This document shows, in pieces, positions 8,337-17,535 of a DNA stretch of 64,000 nt; the first letter of the stretch is position 1; each line of letters begins with the position of its first letter. This DNA comes from Miniphocaeibacter halophilus (GTDB taxonomy: Bacteria > Bacillota > Clostridia > Tissierellales > Peptoniphilaceae). The notes beneath the pieces were generated by a model, which was not told where the DNA came from, searched no databases, and was given only the letters and a program-made list of their open reading frames with translations. The stretch covers positions 2,105,868 to 2,169,867 of the forward strand of contig NZ_CP066744.1 of NCBI RefSeq assembly GCF_016458825.1, read 5' to 3'. A program made the translations under genes and the position numbers.

Positions 8337-9371
8337 ACTAATATAGTGTTCAATTATATAATTTGCAAAGTTATCTATATCCGACAATTTAAATACATTT
8401 TCATATTTATTTGAAAAATCTTCAATATCGGTAACAATTCCCTTTAAAGGTTTTCTTGTAATTATTTCTGTGGAGTTTTTAAAGCGAACTATTTCATATT
8501 TATCAAAGTCACTATCTTTTAAACCCTCAATAACAATTAAATCAAACTCCTTTAGTCTGTTAAGTAAAAATTCAATATTTATTTTCTTGTTTTCAATCAT
8601 CATATATTTTCTATTTGAAAAAATAGCCACACTATCTGCACCTGCATTAAAAAATTTACCGGTATCGGTTTTATTATCTATATTAAAATCGTGGCCATCA
8701 TGTTTAATAGCACATACTTTATATCCTTTTTCTTTTAGTATATAGATTAGTTTTTCAATGAAAGTAGTTTTTCCAGAGTTTTTTCTACCACAAATAGAAA
8801 TTATATTGTTATTAATTAGTTTATAGTATTCTTCTTTAGTATTAACATTATACAATATATTATCATTAAATATACTATATTTTAAATCTATTATTTTACT
8901 AAAAGGTTCTTTTAGAAGTTCTTTTAATTTATAATTTTCATCATGAATATATTTTTCTAAAGTTGGAACCATTTTTTTTGAATAAATTGCTCCAATAGGA
9001 TGTATATTATTATTTGATTTAACAGAAAAAATATAGTAGTCGCTAGAAATATAGGATTTAAGATAATTAACAAAATCCAAGTTTATATTTTGCATATCTA
9101 CTCCGGTTATAAAATTATATTCATATTTACTTGCCTTCAATATTTCTAAAATCCCACTAATTGGACCTATGTTTTTATATAAATCTTCAGTATATCTTAC
9201 TTTATCTATTTTTTTAAAATCTTTATCATTAGAAGAAACAATAATATCATAACCTTTAAATAAATGAATTAAATTTTCTAAAAAAGTATTTCCTTTATAA
9301 ATTAACTCTGATTTGTTTTCTCCCATTCGAGAACTTTTCCCACCGGCTAAAATTCCTATTCCAATATTCAT
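8319..9371 (-). CDS. MobA-MobB fusion, molybdenum cofactor guanylylation
   Basis: Two domains are joined in one 350-residue protein. Residues 1 to about 185 are MobA, with the nucleotidyltransferase signature GILAGGKSSRMGENKSEL and the GVDMQ metal site, which attaches GMP to molybdopterin. From about 190 on it is MobB, a P-loop GTP-binding protein with ICGRKNSGKTTFIEKL, AIKHDGHDF and VIEGLKDS. Fusions of these two are known in anaerobes. The gene follows moeA with only one base between stop and start and no clear ribosome site, so it depends on coupling to moeA. It implies that the cell makes at least one molybdo- or tungstoenzyme. Confidence 0.92.
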   Translation of the reverse strand: MNIGIGILAGGKSSRMGENKSELIYKGNTFLENLIHLFKGYDIIVSSNDKDFKKIDKVRYTEDLYKNIGPISGILEILKASKYEYNFITGVDMQNINLDFVNYLKSYISSDYYIFSVKSNNNIHPIGAIYSKKMVPTLEKYIHDENYKLKELLKEPFSKIIDLKYSIFNDNILYNVNTKEEYYKLINNNIISICGRKNSGKTTFIEKLIYILKEKGYKVCAIKHDGHDFNIDNKTDTGKFFNAGADSVAIFSNRKYMMIENKKINIEFLLNRLKEFDLIVIEGLKDSDFDKYEIVRFKNSTEIITRKPLKGIVTDIEDFSNKYENVFKLSDIDNFANYIIEHYISPKQLV

Positions 9372-9372
9372 A

Positions 9373-10554
9373 TTATGGTAAGTAAATAACTTTTACTTTA
9401 TCTCCTTCTTTAATTTCTGTATCTGGCTTTTGTACTATTAAGCAATTACAATTTAATAAATTGGAAATTACTGATGATGAATGGATATCTTCTAATTCAA
9501 CATATTCATTATAGTACCTTGCTCTTACATACCTTTGTAATTTACTAGGTTTTAAATAACCCTTTTTTACAATTTTTTCATGTTCAATATTATTAAACTC
9601 CTCAGAATTATAATATTTAGATGCAATTGGCCAAAATAGTACTTGAAAATTGGCTAAGGCTGCAAAGGGATTTCCTGAAAGACTTATTATAATAGAATCA
9701 TTTATTAAAGCAGCTGAAACAGGAGTGCCTGGTTTCATAGCAACTTTTTTAAACAAAATATTATTTGAGATTTTATTATATAATTCTGGAATTAAATCAT
9801 ATTTTCCTACTGATACTCCTCCGGTTGTTATTATTATATCCGATTCTTGAGAGGCTTTCTCAACACTTTCTGAAATATCAAAAAGATTGTCTTTTACAAT
9901 TTTAATATTATTAACTTTAATATTAAATTTTTTTAAATATGAATTTATTGTAAATAAAGTACTACAGTATATTTTACCATTTTCAAGTTTTTCTCCAGGA
10001 TATAATAATTCACTACCTGTAGAAATTAAAGAAACCGAAAGTGGCTTTACAACCTTTATCATATTTAGCCCTAAACTAGCAAAAACACCTAAATGAATTG
10101 TACTAATAATTGTTCCGGCCTTTAATATAAGGTCTCCCTTCTTTATATCTTCACCAATATGGCAATAATTCGAGTATTCTTTTTCTTTTTTATTAATACT
10201 TACATATTCTACTCCATAATCTGTATCTTCTTGTTTAACAACGCAATTATAGCCTTTTGGAATAAAACTCCCAGTCATTACTCTAATAGCTGTATTTGGT
10301 TTATACTCTATATCTTTAAATTGACCGGCATATATTTCATCTATTACTTTAAATTTTCTTGTATTCTCCAAATCCTTATAATTTACAGCATAACCATCCA
10401 TAGCAGATTTTGGAAATTCCGGAACATTTATTTCTGAATATAAATCTTTAGCTAAAACATATCCTTCAGAATTTAAGAGGCTAACATCTAAAAATTCTGT
10501 TTGTGTTTTTATATTATCTTTTAATATTTTTATTGCTTCTATTACATTTATCAT
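9373..10554 (-). CDS. moeA: Molybdopterin molybdotransferase (MoeA)
   Basis: MoeA inserts molybdate into adenylated molybdopterin. Motifs are PEFPKSAMDGYAV near residue 45, RVMTGSFIPKG, the MoaB/Mog-like TTGGVSVGKYD (residues about 240-250), KKVAMKPGTPVSAAL and SLSGNPFAAL. At 393 residues it has the usual length, with the C-terminal domain IV present. It is the first gene of a two-gene operon with the mobA-mobB fusion, starting after an AGGATG ribosome site. Other cofactor genes (moaA, moaC, mogA, moaE) are not in this window. Confidence 0.95.
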   Translation of the reverse strand: MINVIEAIKILKDNIKTQTEFLDVSLLNSEGYVLAKDLYSEINVPEFPKSAMDGYAVNYKDLENTRKFKVIDEIYAGQFKDIEYKPNTAIRVMTGSFIPKGYNCVVKQEDTDYGVEYVSINKKEKEYSNYCHIGEDIKKGDLILKAGTIISTIHLGVFASLGLNMIKVVKPLSVSLISTGSELLYPGEKLENGKIYCSTLFTINSYLKKFNIKVNNIKIVKDNLFDISESVEKASQESDIIITTGGVSVGKYDLIPELYNKISNNILFKKVAMKPGTPVSAALINDSIIISLSGNPFAALANFQVLFWPIASKYYNSEEFNNIEHEKIVKKGYLKPSKLQRYVRARYYNEYVELEDIHSSSVISNLLNCNCLIVQKPDTEIKEGDKVKVIYLP

Positions 10555-10601
10555 ATTATCATCCTAAAATTAAAAATTATACTATTAATTATACTATAAA
10601 A

Positions 10602-10623
10602 AAAGAAGTGATATCACTTCTTT
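10602..10623 (-). terminator. Intrinsic terminator of the ArsC/Spx-like gene
   Basis: This is a perfect 22-bp palindrome (11-bp arms, AAAGAAGTGAT / ATCACTTCTTT). On the minus strand it is directly followed by a run of T. The TGA stop of the upstream gene lies inside the hairpin. It separates that gene from moeA. Confidence 0.8.
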
Positions 10624-10964
10624 AATTCTTTGTATTCCGATTCTTTAAAACCTACTAAAATTACATCGTCATTAATTAGCAATGGTCTTTTAATTAACAT
10701 TCCATTAGAAGAAAGAAGAGTAATTTTTTCTTCTTGTGTCATATCCGCCAATTTGTCCTTTACATTTTTCTCTCTATAGAGTTTTCCACTTGTATTAAAA
10801 AATTTCTTTATATCTAATCCACTCTTATTTATTATTTCTTCTAGCTCTTTATAAGAAGGGGGTTCTTTAGAAATATCTAACAATTCAAAATTATAATTAT
10901 TATTTTCTAAAAATTTTAATGCCTTTTTACATGTACTACATTTAGGATAACAATATACTTTCAT
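10614..10964 (-). CDS. ArsC/Spx-family thioredoxin-fold protein
   Basis: This 116-residue protein starts MKVYCYPKCSTCKKAL, giving a CxxC pair at residues 9-12, and ends with the RPLLI-x-GFKE region typical of the ArsC/Spx/YffB group. Members are arsenate reductases or, as Spx and MgsR, regulators that bind RNA polymerase under oxidative stress. The KxxNV-K pattern and a terminal GFKESEYKEL are closer to the YffB/Spx-like uncharacterised branch than to detoxifying ArsC. No ars genes are adjacent. It lies upstream of moeA with its own terminator and downstream of the amino-acid ABC operon with a 9-base gap, so it may be the last gene of that transcript. Confidence 0.8.
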   Translation of the reverse strand: MKVYCYPKCSTCKKALKFLENNNYNFELLDISKEPPSYKELEEIINKSGLDIKKFFNTSGKLYREKNVKDKLADMTQEEKITLLSSNGMLIKRPLLINDDVILVGFKESEYKELKK

Positions 10965-10973
10965 ACTACCTCA

Positions 10974-11726
10974 CTATTTTAAATTTAAAAAATTCTTTGT
11001 TCTTTCATTTTTGGGATTAACCAAAACTTCTTCAGGTGCTCCCTCTTCAACAATATACCCATTATCCATAAATATAACTCTATCAGCAATTTCTTTAGCA
11101 AATTCCATTTCATGTGTTACTATAACCATAGTGGTATTTTCTTTAGCTAAAGCTTTTATTGCTTTTAGCACCTCTTGAGTTAATTCCGGATCTAGGGCAG
11201 AAGTTGGTTCATCAAAAAAAATAATTTCCGGATTCATTGCAAGTGTTCTTGCAATTGATACTCTTTGTTTTTGTCCTCCTGACAAGCTATATGGGTACGC
11301 TTTCTCTTTTCCTTGTAAATTCATTTTTTCGATTAAATTTTCTACAATATTATCAATTTCTTTTTTATCTTTTTTCTGTACTAATTTTAATGCTAAAGAA
11401 ATATTTTCATATACACTTAAATTTGGAAATAGGTTAAAGTTTTGAAACACCATACCATATTTATTATTAATTAATTTATAATTTTCTGCTTTTGCATATA
11501 TAACTTCATCGTTTCTTGTTTCAGCTAAAATCAAATCATCATATTTTATTTCACCAAAATCTATTTTTTCCAAATTAACTGCACATCTTATTAAAGTTGA
11601 TTTCCCAGAGCCTGAAGAACCTATAATAGCCACAACTTCCCCTTTGTTTACAGACAAAGAAATATCTTTTAAAACATCATCACTACCAAAGCTCTTCCTA
11701 ATATTTTTCATTTCTAATACTTTCAT
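10974..11726 (-). CDS. Polar amino-acid ABC transporter, ATP-binding protein
   Basis: This is the ATPase of an uptake system of the GlnQ/HisP type. It shows Walker [14 protein letters not shown] (about residues 36-44), the Q-loop [11 protein letters not shown], the ABC signature [13 protein letters not shown], Walker [15 protein letters not shown] and the H-loop VIVTHEM. The 250-residue length is normal. It follows the permease gene with an 8-base gap in the order binding protein, permease, ATPase. The amino acid carried is not predicted from sequence. Confidence 0.93.
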   Translation of the reverse strand: MKVLEMKNIRKSFGSDDVLKDISLSVNKGEVVAIIGSSGSGKSTLIRCAVNLEKIDFGEIKYDDLILAETRNDEVIYAKAENYKLINNKYGMVFQNFNLFPNLSVYENISLALKLVQKKDKKEIDNIVENLIEKMNLQGKEKAYPYSLSGGQKQRVSIARTLAMNPEIIFFDEPTSALDPELTQEVLKAIKALAKENTTMVIVTHEMEFAKEIADRVIFMDNGYIVEEGAPEEVLVNPKNERTKNFLNLK

Positions 11727-11734
11727 ATTATAAC

Positions 11735-12379
11735 CTACCTATAATAATTATATCTATTTTCTATTTTATTCATAATTTTTTCTACTAAATAATTAAAAAC
11801 AAAATAAAATATTCCTACTGCAAGAAAAGCTAGCATATTTGAATCTCTATTAGCTATTGATTTTGCTAAGGTAAAGGTTTCTGTTACAGAAATTGCAAAA
11901 GCTAAAGATGTATCCTTTACTAAAGTTATTATTTCATTGGTCATTGCAGGTAAAGAATTTTTAAAAACTTGAGGTATTACAATGTTTTTATATGTTTGCC
12001 ATTTCGTTAAGCCTAAAATATTTGCAGCTTCATATTGTCCTTTATCTATTGATTTAAATCCACCTCTGTATATTTCTGCAAAATAAGCTGCATAATTTAA
12101 AACAAAAGCCACTATTACAGCAAAAAATCTATCTGGTGACCTCATCCCAAATATATAAAAAGGTCCATAAAATACAAACATAAGCTGTAACATTAAAGGA
12201 GTTCCTCTCATAACAGTAATATAAATTTTAGTAATACTAGATATTATCTTGTTTTTACTATGTTTTAAAAAATATATTATCATACCAAGAGGAATTGATA
12301 AGATTAATGTTAGTAAAAATATTAAAAATGTTGTTGAAAATCCTTTAGAAAGTTCTTTAAAAATATTTAATATATACAT
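11735..12379 (-). CDS. Polar amino-acid ABC transporter, permease
   Basis: This 214-residue protein has about five hydrophobic segments and the HisM/GlnP-type membrane domain. [18 protein letters not shown] is near residue 55, and the EAA loop [21 protein letters not shown] is near residue 118. It forms the membrane channel with the ATPase encoded just downstream. A single permease gene is present, so the channel is presumably a homodimer (inference). It starts after an AGGTGA site. Confidence 0.92.
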   Translation of the reverse strand: MYILNIFKELSKGFSTTFLIFLLTLILSIPLGMIIYFLKHSKNKIISSITKIYITVMRGTPLMLQLMFVFYGPFYIFGMRSPDRFFAVIVAFVLNYAAYFAEIYRGGFKSIDKGQYEAANILGLTKWQTYKNIVIPQVFKNSLPAMTNEIITLVKDTSLAFAISVTETFTLAKSIANRDSNMLAFLAVGIFYFVFNYLVEKIMNKIENRYNYYR

Positions 12380-12404
12380 ATATCACCTAATACTTAAAAT
12401 ATTT

Positions 12405-12430
12405 ACAGATATGATAATTATCATATCTGT
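12405..12430 (-). terminator. Intercistronic stem-loop between binding-protein and permease genes
   Basis: This is a perfect 26-bp palindrome with 13-bp arms (ACAGATATGATAA). It lies in the 65-base gap between the binding-protein gene and the permease gene. On the minus strand no strong T run follows, so it looks more like a partial terminator or 3'-end stabiliser. Such an element would let the binding protein be made in excess, as is common in ABC operons. Confidence 0.55.
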
Positions 12431-12444
12431 ATTTTTATTTCTAT

Positions 12445-13248
12445 TTATTTAATTAAAGTTTTATCTTCGCCTATCCACTTAATTGACAATTCTTTTAATA
12501 CACCTTCTGAGGCTAATTCTTTAACTACTTTGTCAACTTTATCTCTTAATTCTTCATTTCCTAATTTAAAAGCAATTGCATATTCTTCGTCTTTTAAAGA
12601 TTCTTCTAAAACTCTAAACTTTCTTCCTTTATTAATATTGTATTTGGCCACTACTTCGTCCATTAAAACTGCATCTGTTGAACCTTGTTCTAAATCGTTT
12701 AAAGCCGTTAAATTATCAGGAACTTTTATAACTTCACCAAGGCTTTCTTTAAATTCTGCTGAATCTTCTAAAGCGTATTCAGCTGTTGATCTATCTTGTA
12801 ATTCAAGGTTTTTACCTTTTAAATCCTCTAATTCATTAAATTCTGAATCTTCATTTACGACTATAAGTTGTCTATTTTCCATATATGGTTCAGAAAAAGT
12901 ATATTTTTCTTCTCTTCCTGTTTTAGTAAATCCATTCCAAATTACATTTATATTTCCACTATCTAATTCTGCATCCTTAGAAGCCCAATCAATAGGTTGT
13001 AGTACTAACTCCATTTCTAATTTGTCAGCTACTAACTTAGCTAATTCTAAATCAAATCCGGTATAGCTACCATCTGTTTCCTTAAAACCCATTGGTGGGA
13101 AATTCGCATCAAATCCAACAATTAAAGTATTAGAAGATGTGTTATTATCTGTTGTTACATCATCCTTACCTTCATTTTTATTTGAACAACTAACTAAAAA
13201 CAATGACAATGTTAATACTATTACCATAATTAAATTTCTTTTTTTCAT
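12445..13248 (-). CDS. Amino-acid ABC transporter substrate-binding lipoprotein
   Basis: This is an extracellular receptor of the SBP_bac_3 family. The N-terminus MKKRNLIMVIVLTLSLFLVSC is a lipoprotein signal with lipobox LVSC, so the mature protein is anchored through Cys21. Family motifs follow: LIVGFDANFPPMGF, GFDLELAKLVADKL, WNGFTKT-REEKYTFS and the late SIKWIGEDKT. The start was placed at 13248, where AGGAG precedes ATG; a longer frame upstream adds 27 residues that would destroy the signal peptide. It is the first gene of the transporter operon. The ligand is unknown, a polar or cationic amino acid being likely. Confidence 0.93.
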   Translation of the reverse strand: MKKRNLIMVIVLTLSLFLVSCSNKNEGKDDVTTDNNTSSNTLIVGFDANFPPMGFKETDGSYTGFDLELAKLVADKLEMELVLQPIDWASKDAELDSGNINVIWNGFTKTGREEKYTFSEPYMENRQLIVVNEDSEFNELEDLKGKNLELQDRSTAEYALEDSAEFKESLGEVIKVPDNLTALNDLEQGSTDAVLMDEVVAKYNINKGRKFRVLEESLKDEEYAIAFKLGNEELRDKVDKVVKELASEGVLKELSIKWIGEDKTLIK

Positions 13249-13322
13249 TTTTCTCTCCTCAATTAATTTATCATTATACTTTATTATGGTATCATAGTAA
13301 AATAATTGTGTAAAGGTAATAA

Positions 13323-13358
13323 AAAACACCTATTAATCCAAAAAAGATTAAAGGTGTT
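13323..13358 (-). terminator. Intrinsic terminator of thrS
   Basis: On the minus strand AAACACCTTTAATC pairs with GATTAATAGGTGTTT across a short loop and is followed by TTTTT. It lies directly behind the thrS stop codon. Confidence 0.8.
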
Positions 13359-13365
13359 TAAAAGA

Positions 13366-15273
13366 CTATATTCTTTTAGTTTTAATTTCTTCCACTATAT
13401 TTTTAATAAATTCATCTGTATCTATTGAACCTTGATCTCCTAGGTCTCTTTTTCTAACAGAGACTTTATTTTCATTAATTTCCTTTTCACCTAAAATTAA
13501 ACTATAAGGAATTTTCAATAACTGAGCTTCCCTAATTTTAAAACCTATTTTTTCAGATCTGTTATCAACCTGTGCTCTAATGCCATTTTCCATTAATTTT
13601 TCTTTTAATTCGTAAGCTTTTTCGTTAAATTTATCGGAAATTGGTAATATTTTTGCTTGTACAGGAGCTAACCAAGTTGGGAACTTTCCTGCAAAATGTT
13701 CAATTAAAATACCAATAAATCTTTCCATAGAACCTAAAATTGCCCTATGAACCATTACAGGTCTTTTTTTCTCACCATCTGAATCAATATAAGTCAATTC
13801 AAATCTTTCTGGCATTTGGAAATCTAACTGTATAGTTCCACATTGCCAAGTTCTACCAATTGCATCTTCTAAATGGAAGTCTATTTTAGGACCATAAAAT
13901 GCTCCGTCGCCTTCGTTAATTGTATAGTCAAAATCTTTACTGTCCAGAGCATCTTTTAAACTTTGAATTGCAATTTCCCAATCTTCATCACTTCCCATAG
14001 AATCCTCTGGTCTAGTTGATAATTCTACACTATATTTAAATCCAAATACAGAATAAATATAATCACATAAATCTATTACTTTAGAAATTTCGTCCTTAAT
14101 TTGACTTTTTAACATAAATATATGAGCATCGTCTTGAGTAAAAGACCTTACCCTAAATAGTCCATGTAATGCTCCTGACAATTCATGTCTATGAACTAAA
14201 CCCATTTCTCCTAACTTTAATGGAAAATCTCTATAGCTGTGCATATTGCTCTTATACACTAAAATAGATCCAGGACAGTTCATTGGCTTTATAGCATAAT
14301 CTTCATCATCTATTTTTGTAAAATACATATTTTCTTTGTAGTGGTCCCAATGACCTGATTGATGCCATAGACTTTCACTTAAAATAATTGGTGTATTTAT
14401 TTCTCCATAACCTTCCTTAATATGCAAATCTTTCCAGAAATTCTGTAATTCATTTCTTAAAATCATACCATTTGGATGGAAAAATGGAAAACCAGGACCT
14501 TCTTCGTGGAAACTAAATAAATCTAGTTCTTTTCCTAATTTTCTGTGATCTCTTTTTTTAGCTTCTTCTAAAAAATCAAGATATTCTGTTAATTGTTTTT
14601 GTTTTTCAAAAGTTATACCGTAAATTCTTTGAAGCATCTTGTTGTTTTCATCACCACGCCAATATGCTCCTGCAATACTTAATAATTTAATTGCCTTAAC
14701 TTTTTTTATTTCATATAGATGAGGTCCCCTACAAAGATCTGTAAATTCACCTAGTTTATAAAATGAAATAGTTTCATCCTCTGGTAAATTTTCAATTAGG
14801 TCAACTTTATAAATTTCTCCCTTTTCTTTAAAATAAGCCAAAGCCTCATCTCTTGACATTTCATATCTTTCCATTTTAAGGCCTTCTTTAGTAATTTTTT
14901 TCATTTCCGCCTCAATTAATGGTAAATCCTCGTCTGTAAAGCGATGTTCTGTATCGAAATCATAATAGAAACCATTGTCTATTGCTGGGCCAATTCCAAA
15001 TTTAACATCTTTAAATAGTCTTTGTACGGCTAATGCCATAATATGTGCTGAGGTATGCCAAAATATTTCTTTTCCTTCAGGATCTTCTATTTTAACAAAT
15101 CTAATATTGGAATCCTCTTTAACTGGCTCTTGCATTCCCATAATTCTATCATTAACAACAGCACCTAATACAACTCTTGCCAAACCTTCAGAAATATCTT
15201 TTGCAATATCCCCTACTAAAACTCCTTCATTGTATTCTCTAACAGAATTATCTGGTAAAGTTATTTTTATCAT
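13366..15273 (-). CDS. thrS: Threonyl-tRNA synthetase
   Basis: This class II synthetase charges tRNA-Thr. The 635 residues run in the usual order. An N-terminal TGS domain ([14 protein letters not shown]...) comes first, then the editing domain with [11 protein letters not shown] and the later CRGPHLYEI Cys/His site. The catalytic core follows with [36 protein letters not shown] and [19 protein letters not shown], then the anticodon-binding domain. The start was set at 15273, where ATG follows GGAGGT; a TTG four codons upstream is the ribosome site itself. A T-box leader precedes the gene. Confidence 0.97.
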   Translation of the reverse strand: [635 protein letters not shown]

Positions 15274-15307
15274 AATTACCTCCAAGTTTAATATTAAATA
15301 AAGTAAT

Positions 15308-15492
15308 AAAAAAATCTTCCATCTCTACTATAATAAATAGTAGGGACGAAAGATTCGTGGTTCCACCCTAATTGCTTCTCAATTAAATAATTAGCTCCAG
15401 ATTAGTATTCATAAATTCATTTACTTAAAATAGATTTCAGCCATGTCTATTTCTCTCTTAAAGTTTAAATTTACTACTTGGATCCTTCACAG
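15308..15492 (-). promoter_or_regulatory. T-box leader of thrS
   Basis: The minus strand holds the canonical T-box sequence AGGGTGGAACCACG at 15356-15369. It is followed by a long terminator stem (AATCTTTC pairing with GGAAGATT) ending in a run of T at about 15307-15313. Upstream is a Stem I with the AGAGAG element near 15455. The likely specifier is ACU (Thr) at 15404-15406, in the context GAATACTAATC. Uncharged tRNA-Thr should stabilise the antiterminator and allow thrS expression. Confidence 0.88.
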
Positions 15493-15494
15493 CT

Positions 15495-16796
15495 TTATAT
15501 ATTATTTACAAGGTATTCAAAATCAACAGTTTTTTGTTCCCCTGTTTTCATATTACGTAAAGTATAAAAATTATTTTTAACTTCATCTTCGCCTATAACA
15601 ATAACATAAGGAATATTTAACTTATCTGCATAATTAAATTGCTTTTTAAGTTTTCCACCTTCCATATAGGCTTGAACTATTTTATCATTTTTTCTTAATC
15701 TAGTCAATAATTCAATAGACTCGCCTTCGTAACCTTTCATTGGTAAGATTATTGCATCAAAAGGCATTTTCACATCTAAGTTTAATAAATTGGCTTCTTT
15801 TAATTGGAAGTATAATCTTGTTAAACCTATACTAAGGCCTACTCCCGGAAGTTTTTGTTTAGTATAATTTCCAGCTAAATCATCATATCTTCCACCTGAA
15901 CAAATTGAACCTAGACTTTCATAACCAGGAATAATCGTTTCATAAACAGAACCGGTGTAGTAATCTAAACCACGAGTAATACTGAGTTTAATTTCTATAT
16001 TCTCCTCATTAACACCGTAGGCTATCATATTATAATAAACTAATTCCAGTTCCTCAAGTCCTTCTTTAAATAGATCATTGTCCATATTCAAATTTTTTAA
16101 ATATTCTAATATTTCTTCATTACTACCTTTAAAATATAGAAAATCTAACAATTTATCTATTGTTTCTTCAGAAATATTATTCTCTAGCAGCTCTTTTTTT
16201 ACATTATCTACTCCGATTTTCTCTATTTTATCAATAGTCCTTAATGCAAAAACAAAATCTTCAATACCTAAAAACTCAAAATAACCATTTAAAACTTTTC
16301 TATTATTAAATAAATATTTAAAGTTTTTTAATCCTAATTTATAGAATATTTCTGACATAACAGATGGAATCTCTGCATCATTATATATGGAAATACTATT
16401 GTTTCCAATAATATCTACATCGCATTGGTAAAATTCTCTGTATCTACCTCTTTGATTTCTTTCTCCCCTATAAACTTTTCCAATATGATATCTTCTAAAA
16501 GGAAAAGTTAAATCATTAAAATGTTGGGCAACATATCGTGCTAAAGGAACGGTTAAATCAAATCTTAATCCTATGTCTGTATCACCCTTTTTTAAAGTAT
16601 AAACCTGTTTAGTTGTTTCTCCTCCACCTTTAGCTAGTAAAATTTCCAATTTTTCCATAACCGGAGTGTCAATTGGTAAAAATGCATATTTCTTAAAAGT
16701 ATCTTCAATAATATTTTTCATTTTATTAAATACTACCTGATCTTCGGGTAATAATTCCATCATTCCCGGTAAAACACTTGGTTGAATTATACTCAT
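15495..16796 (-). CDS. hisS: Histidyl-tRNA synthetase
   Basis: This class II synthetase charges tRNA-His. Visible motifs are the motif-2 loop FRRYHIGKVYRGERNQRGR, YREFYQCDVDIIG, the histidine-binding TRGLDYYTGSVYET and GGRYDDLAG, then GVGLSIGLTRL. A C-terminal anticodon-binding domain is present, which argues for HisS and against the regulatory paralogue HisZ. The length of 433 residues is normal. It starts after AGGAGG and lies upstream of the thrS T-box, so thrS can be controlled separately from hisS. Confidence 0.95.
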   Translation of the reverse strand: MSIIQPSVLPGMMELLPEDQVVFNKMKNIIEDTFKKYAFLPIDTPVMEKLEILLAKGGGETTKQVYTLKKGDTDIGLRFDLTVPLARYVAQHFNDLTFPFRRYHIGKVYRGERNQRGRYREFYQCDVDIIGNNSISIYNDAEIPSVMSEIFYKLGLKNFKYLFNNRKVLNGYFEFLGIEDFVFALRTIDKIEKIGVDNVKKELLENNISEETIDKLLDFLYFKGSNEEILEYLKNLNMDNDLFKEGLEELELVYYNMIAYGVNEENIEIKLSITRGLDYYTGSVYETIIPGYESLGSICSGGRYDDLAGNYTKQKLPGVGLSIGLTRLYFQLKEANLLNLDVKMPFDAIILPMKGYEGESIELLTRLRKNDKIVQAYMEGGKLKKQFNYADKLNIPYVIVIGEDEVKNNFYTLRNMKTGEQKTVDFEYLVNNI

Positions 16797-16797
16797 A

Positions 16798-17535
16798 TTA
16801 ACCTCCTAAAATTCCTATAATTGAACCTCTATCTATAAAAGTATCAACATTGGGATAATAATAATCAATTTTTTCTCTTTCTAAAATTTTTCTTAACTCT
16901 TCATAATACTTATATTTTTTTAAATTCCCATAAAAAATTACTTCATCTTTTCCTATATTACCACAAGTTCCTCCAATAAAACCAGTATTATATCCTGATA
17001 AATCTATAAAATTAGGATTTAGCAAATAGGATTTAAGTCCAAGGTTTAAAAAGATTTTGTGAAGTTTTAAATCAGTTGTTATAACCGTATTTTCTTTAAT
17101 AATCATCGATGAACATTTAGCATATCCTTGATTAACCGTAATCCCGGTATTTTCTTTATCCAGTAAATATTGTAAATTTTCATCAATAAAATCCTTTTTA
17201 TAAAAATAATAATTATTTAATCTTGAAATATTTAATAAAATATCCTTAGGATACTTTGGATTTAACTTTTCTTTAGATTTAATAATATTAATATTATATT
17301 TTTTTGTTTTATCTAAATAATAATCAAAATGTTCATTATAAACGACAAAAGTACTATAATTTACTGGATGAATAACCATATCCGGATGATCATCAACAGG
17401 AAGGTCTAAATCTTTACATTTAATTGTTTCAATATAATCTATTTTCAAATCATTAAGTAAGTTTTTAAACTGTTTAGATGATTTATAACTTATAATTACA
17501 GCCCTTACTCTCCTGTTAAATGCGAAGGGATTCAT
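16798..17535 (-). CDS. DUF6873-type (GME-fold) protein of unknown role
   Basis: This 245-residue protein resembles the uncharacterised Clostridia family annotated as DUF6873/GME fold (recognised from memory). It has VDDHPDMVIHPV near residue 47, NQGYAKCSSMII near 138, and FIGGTCGNIGKDEVIFYGN near 187. The GME fold is shared with amidinotransferases and deiminases; the HPDM and C-containing motifs could be an active site, but no reaction is known. It overlaps the PP2C gene by 20 bases, starts after AGGAGG and is followed 1 base later by hisS, so it is part of an operon with both. Confidence 0.6.
   Translation of the reverse strand: MNPFAFNRRVRAVIISYKSSKQFKNLLNDLKIDYIETIKCKDLDLPVDDHPDMVIHPVNYSTFVVYNEHFDYYLDKTKKYNINIIKSKEKLNPKYPKDILLNISRLNNYYFYKKDFIDENLQYLLDKENTGITVNQGYAKCSSMIIKENTVITTDLKLHKIFLNLGLKSYLLNPNFIDLSGYNTGFIGGTCGNIGKDEVIFYGNLKKYKYYEELRKILEREKIDYYYPNVDTFIDRGSIIGILGG

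Noticed and set aside
12530-13066. Plus-strand open frame of 178 codons
   Set aside because: It lies fully antisense to the amino-acid-binding lipoprotein gene, has a low-complexity Ser/Leu-rich product and no ribosome site.
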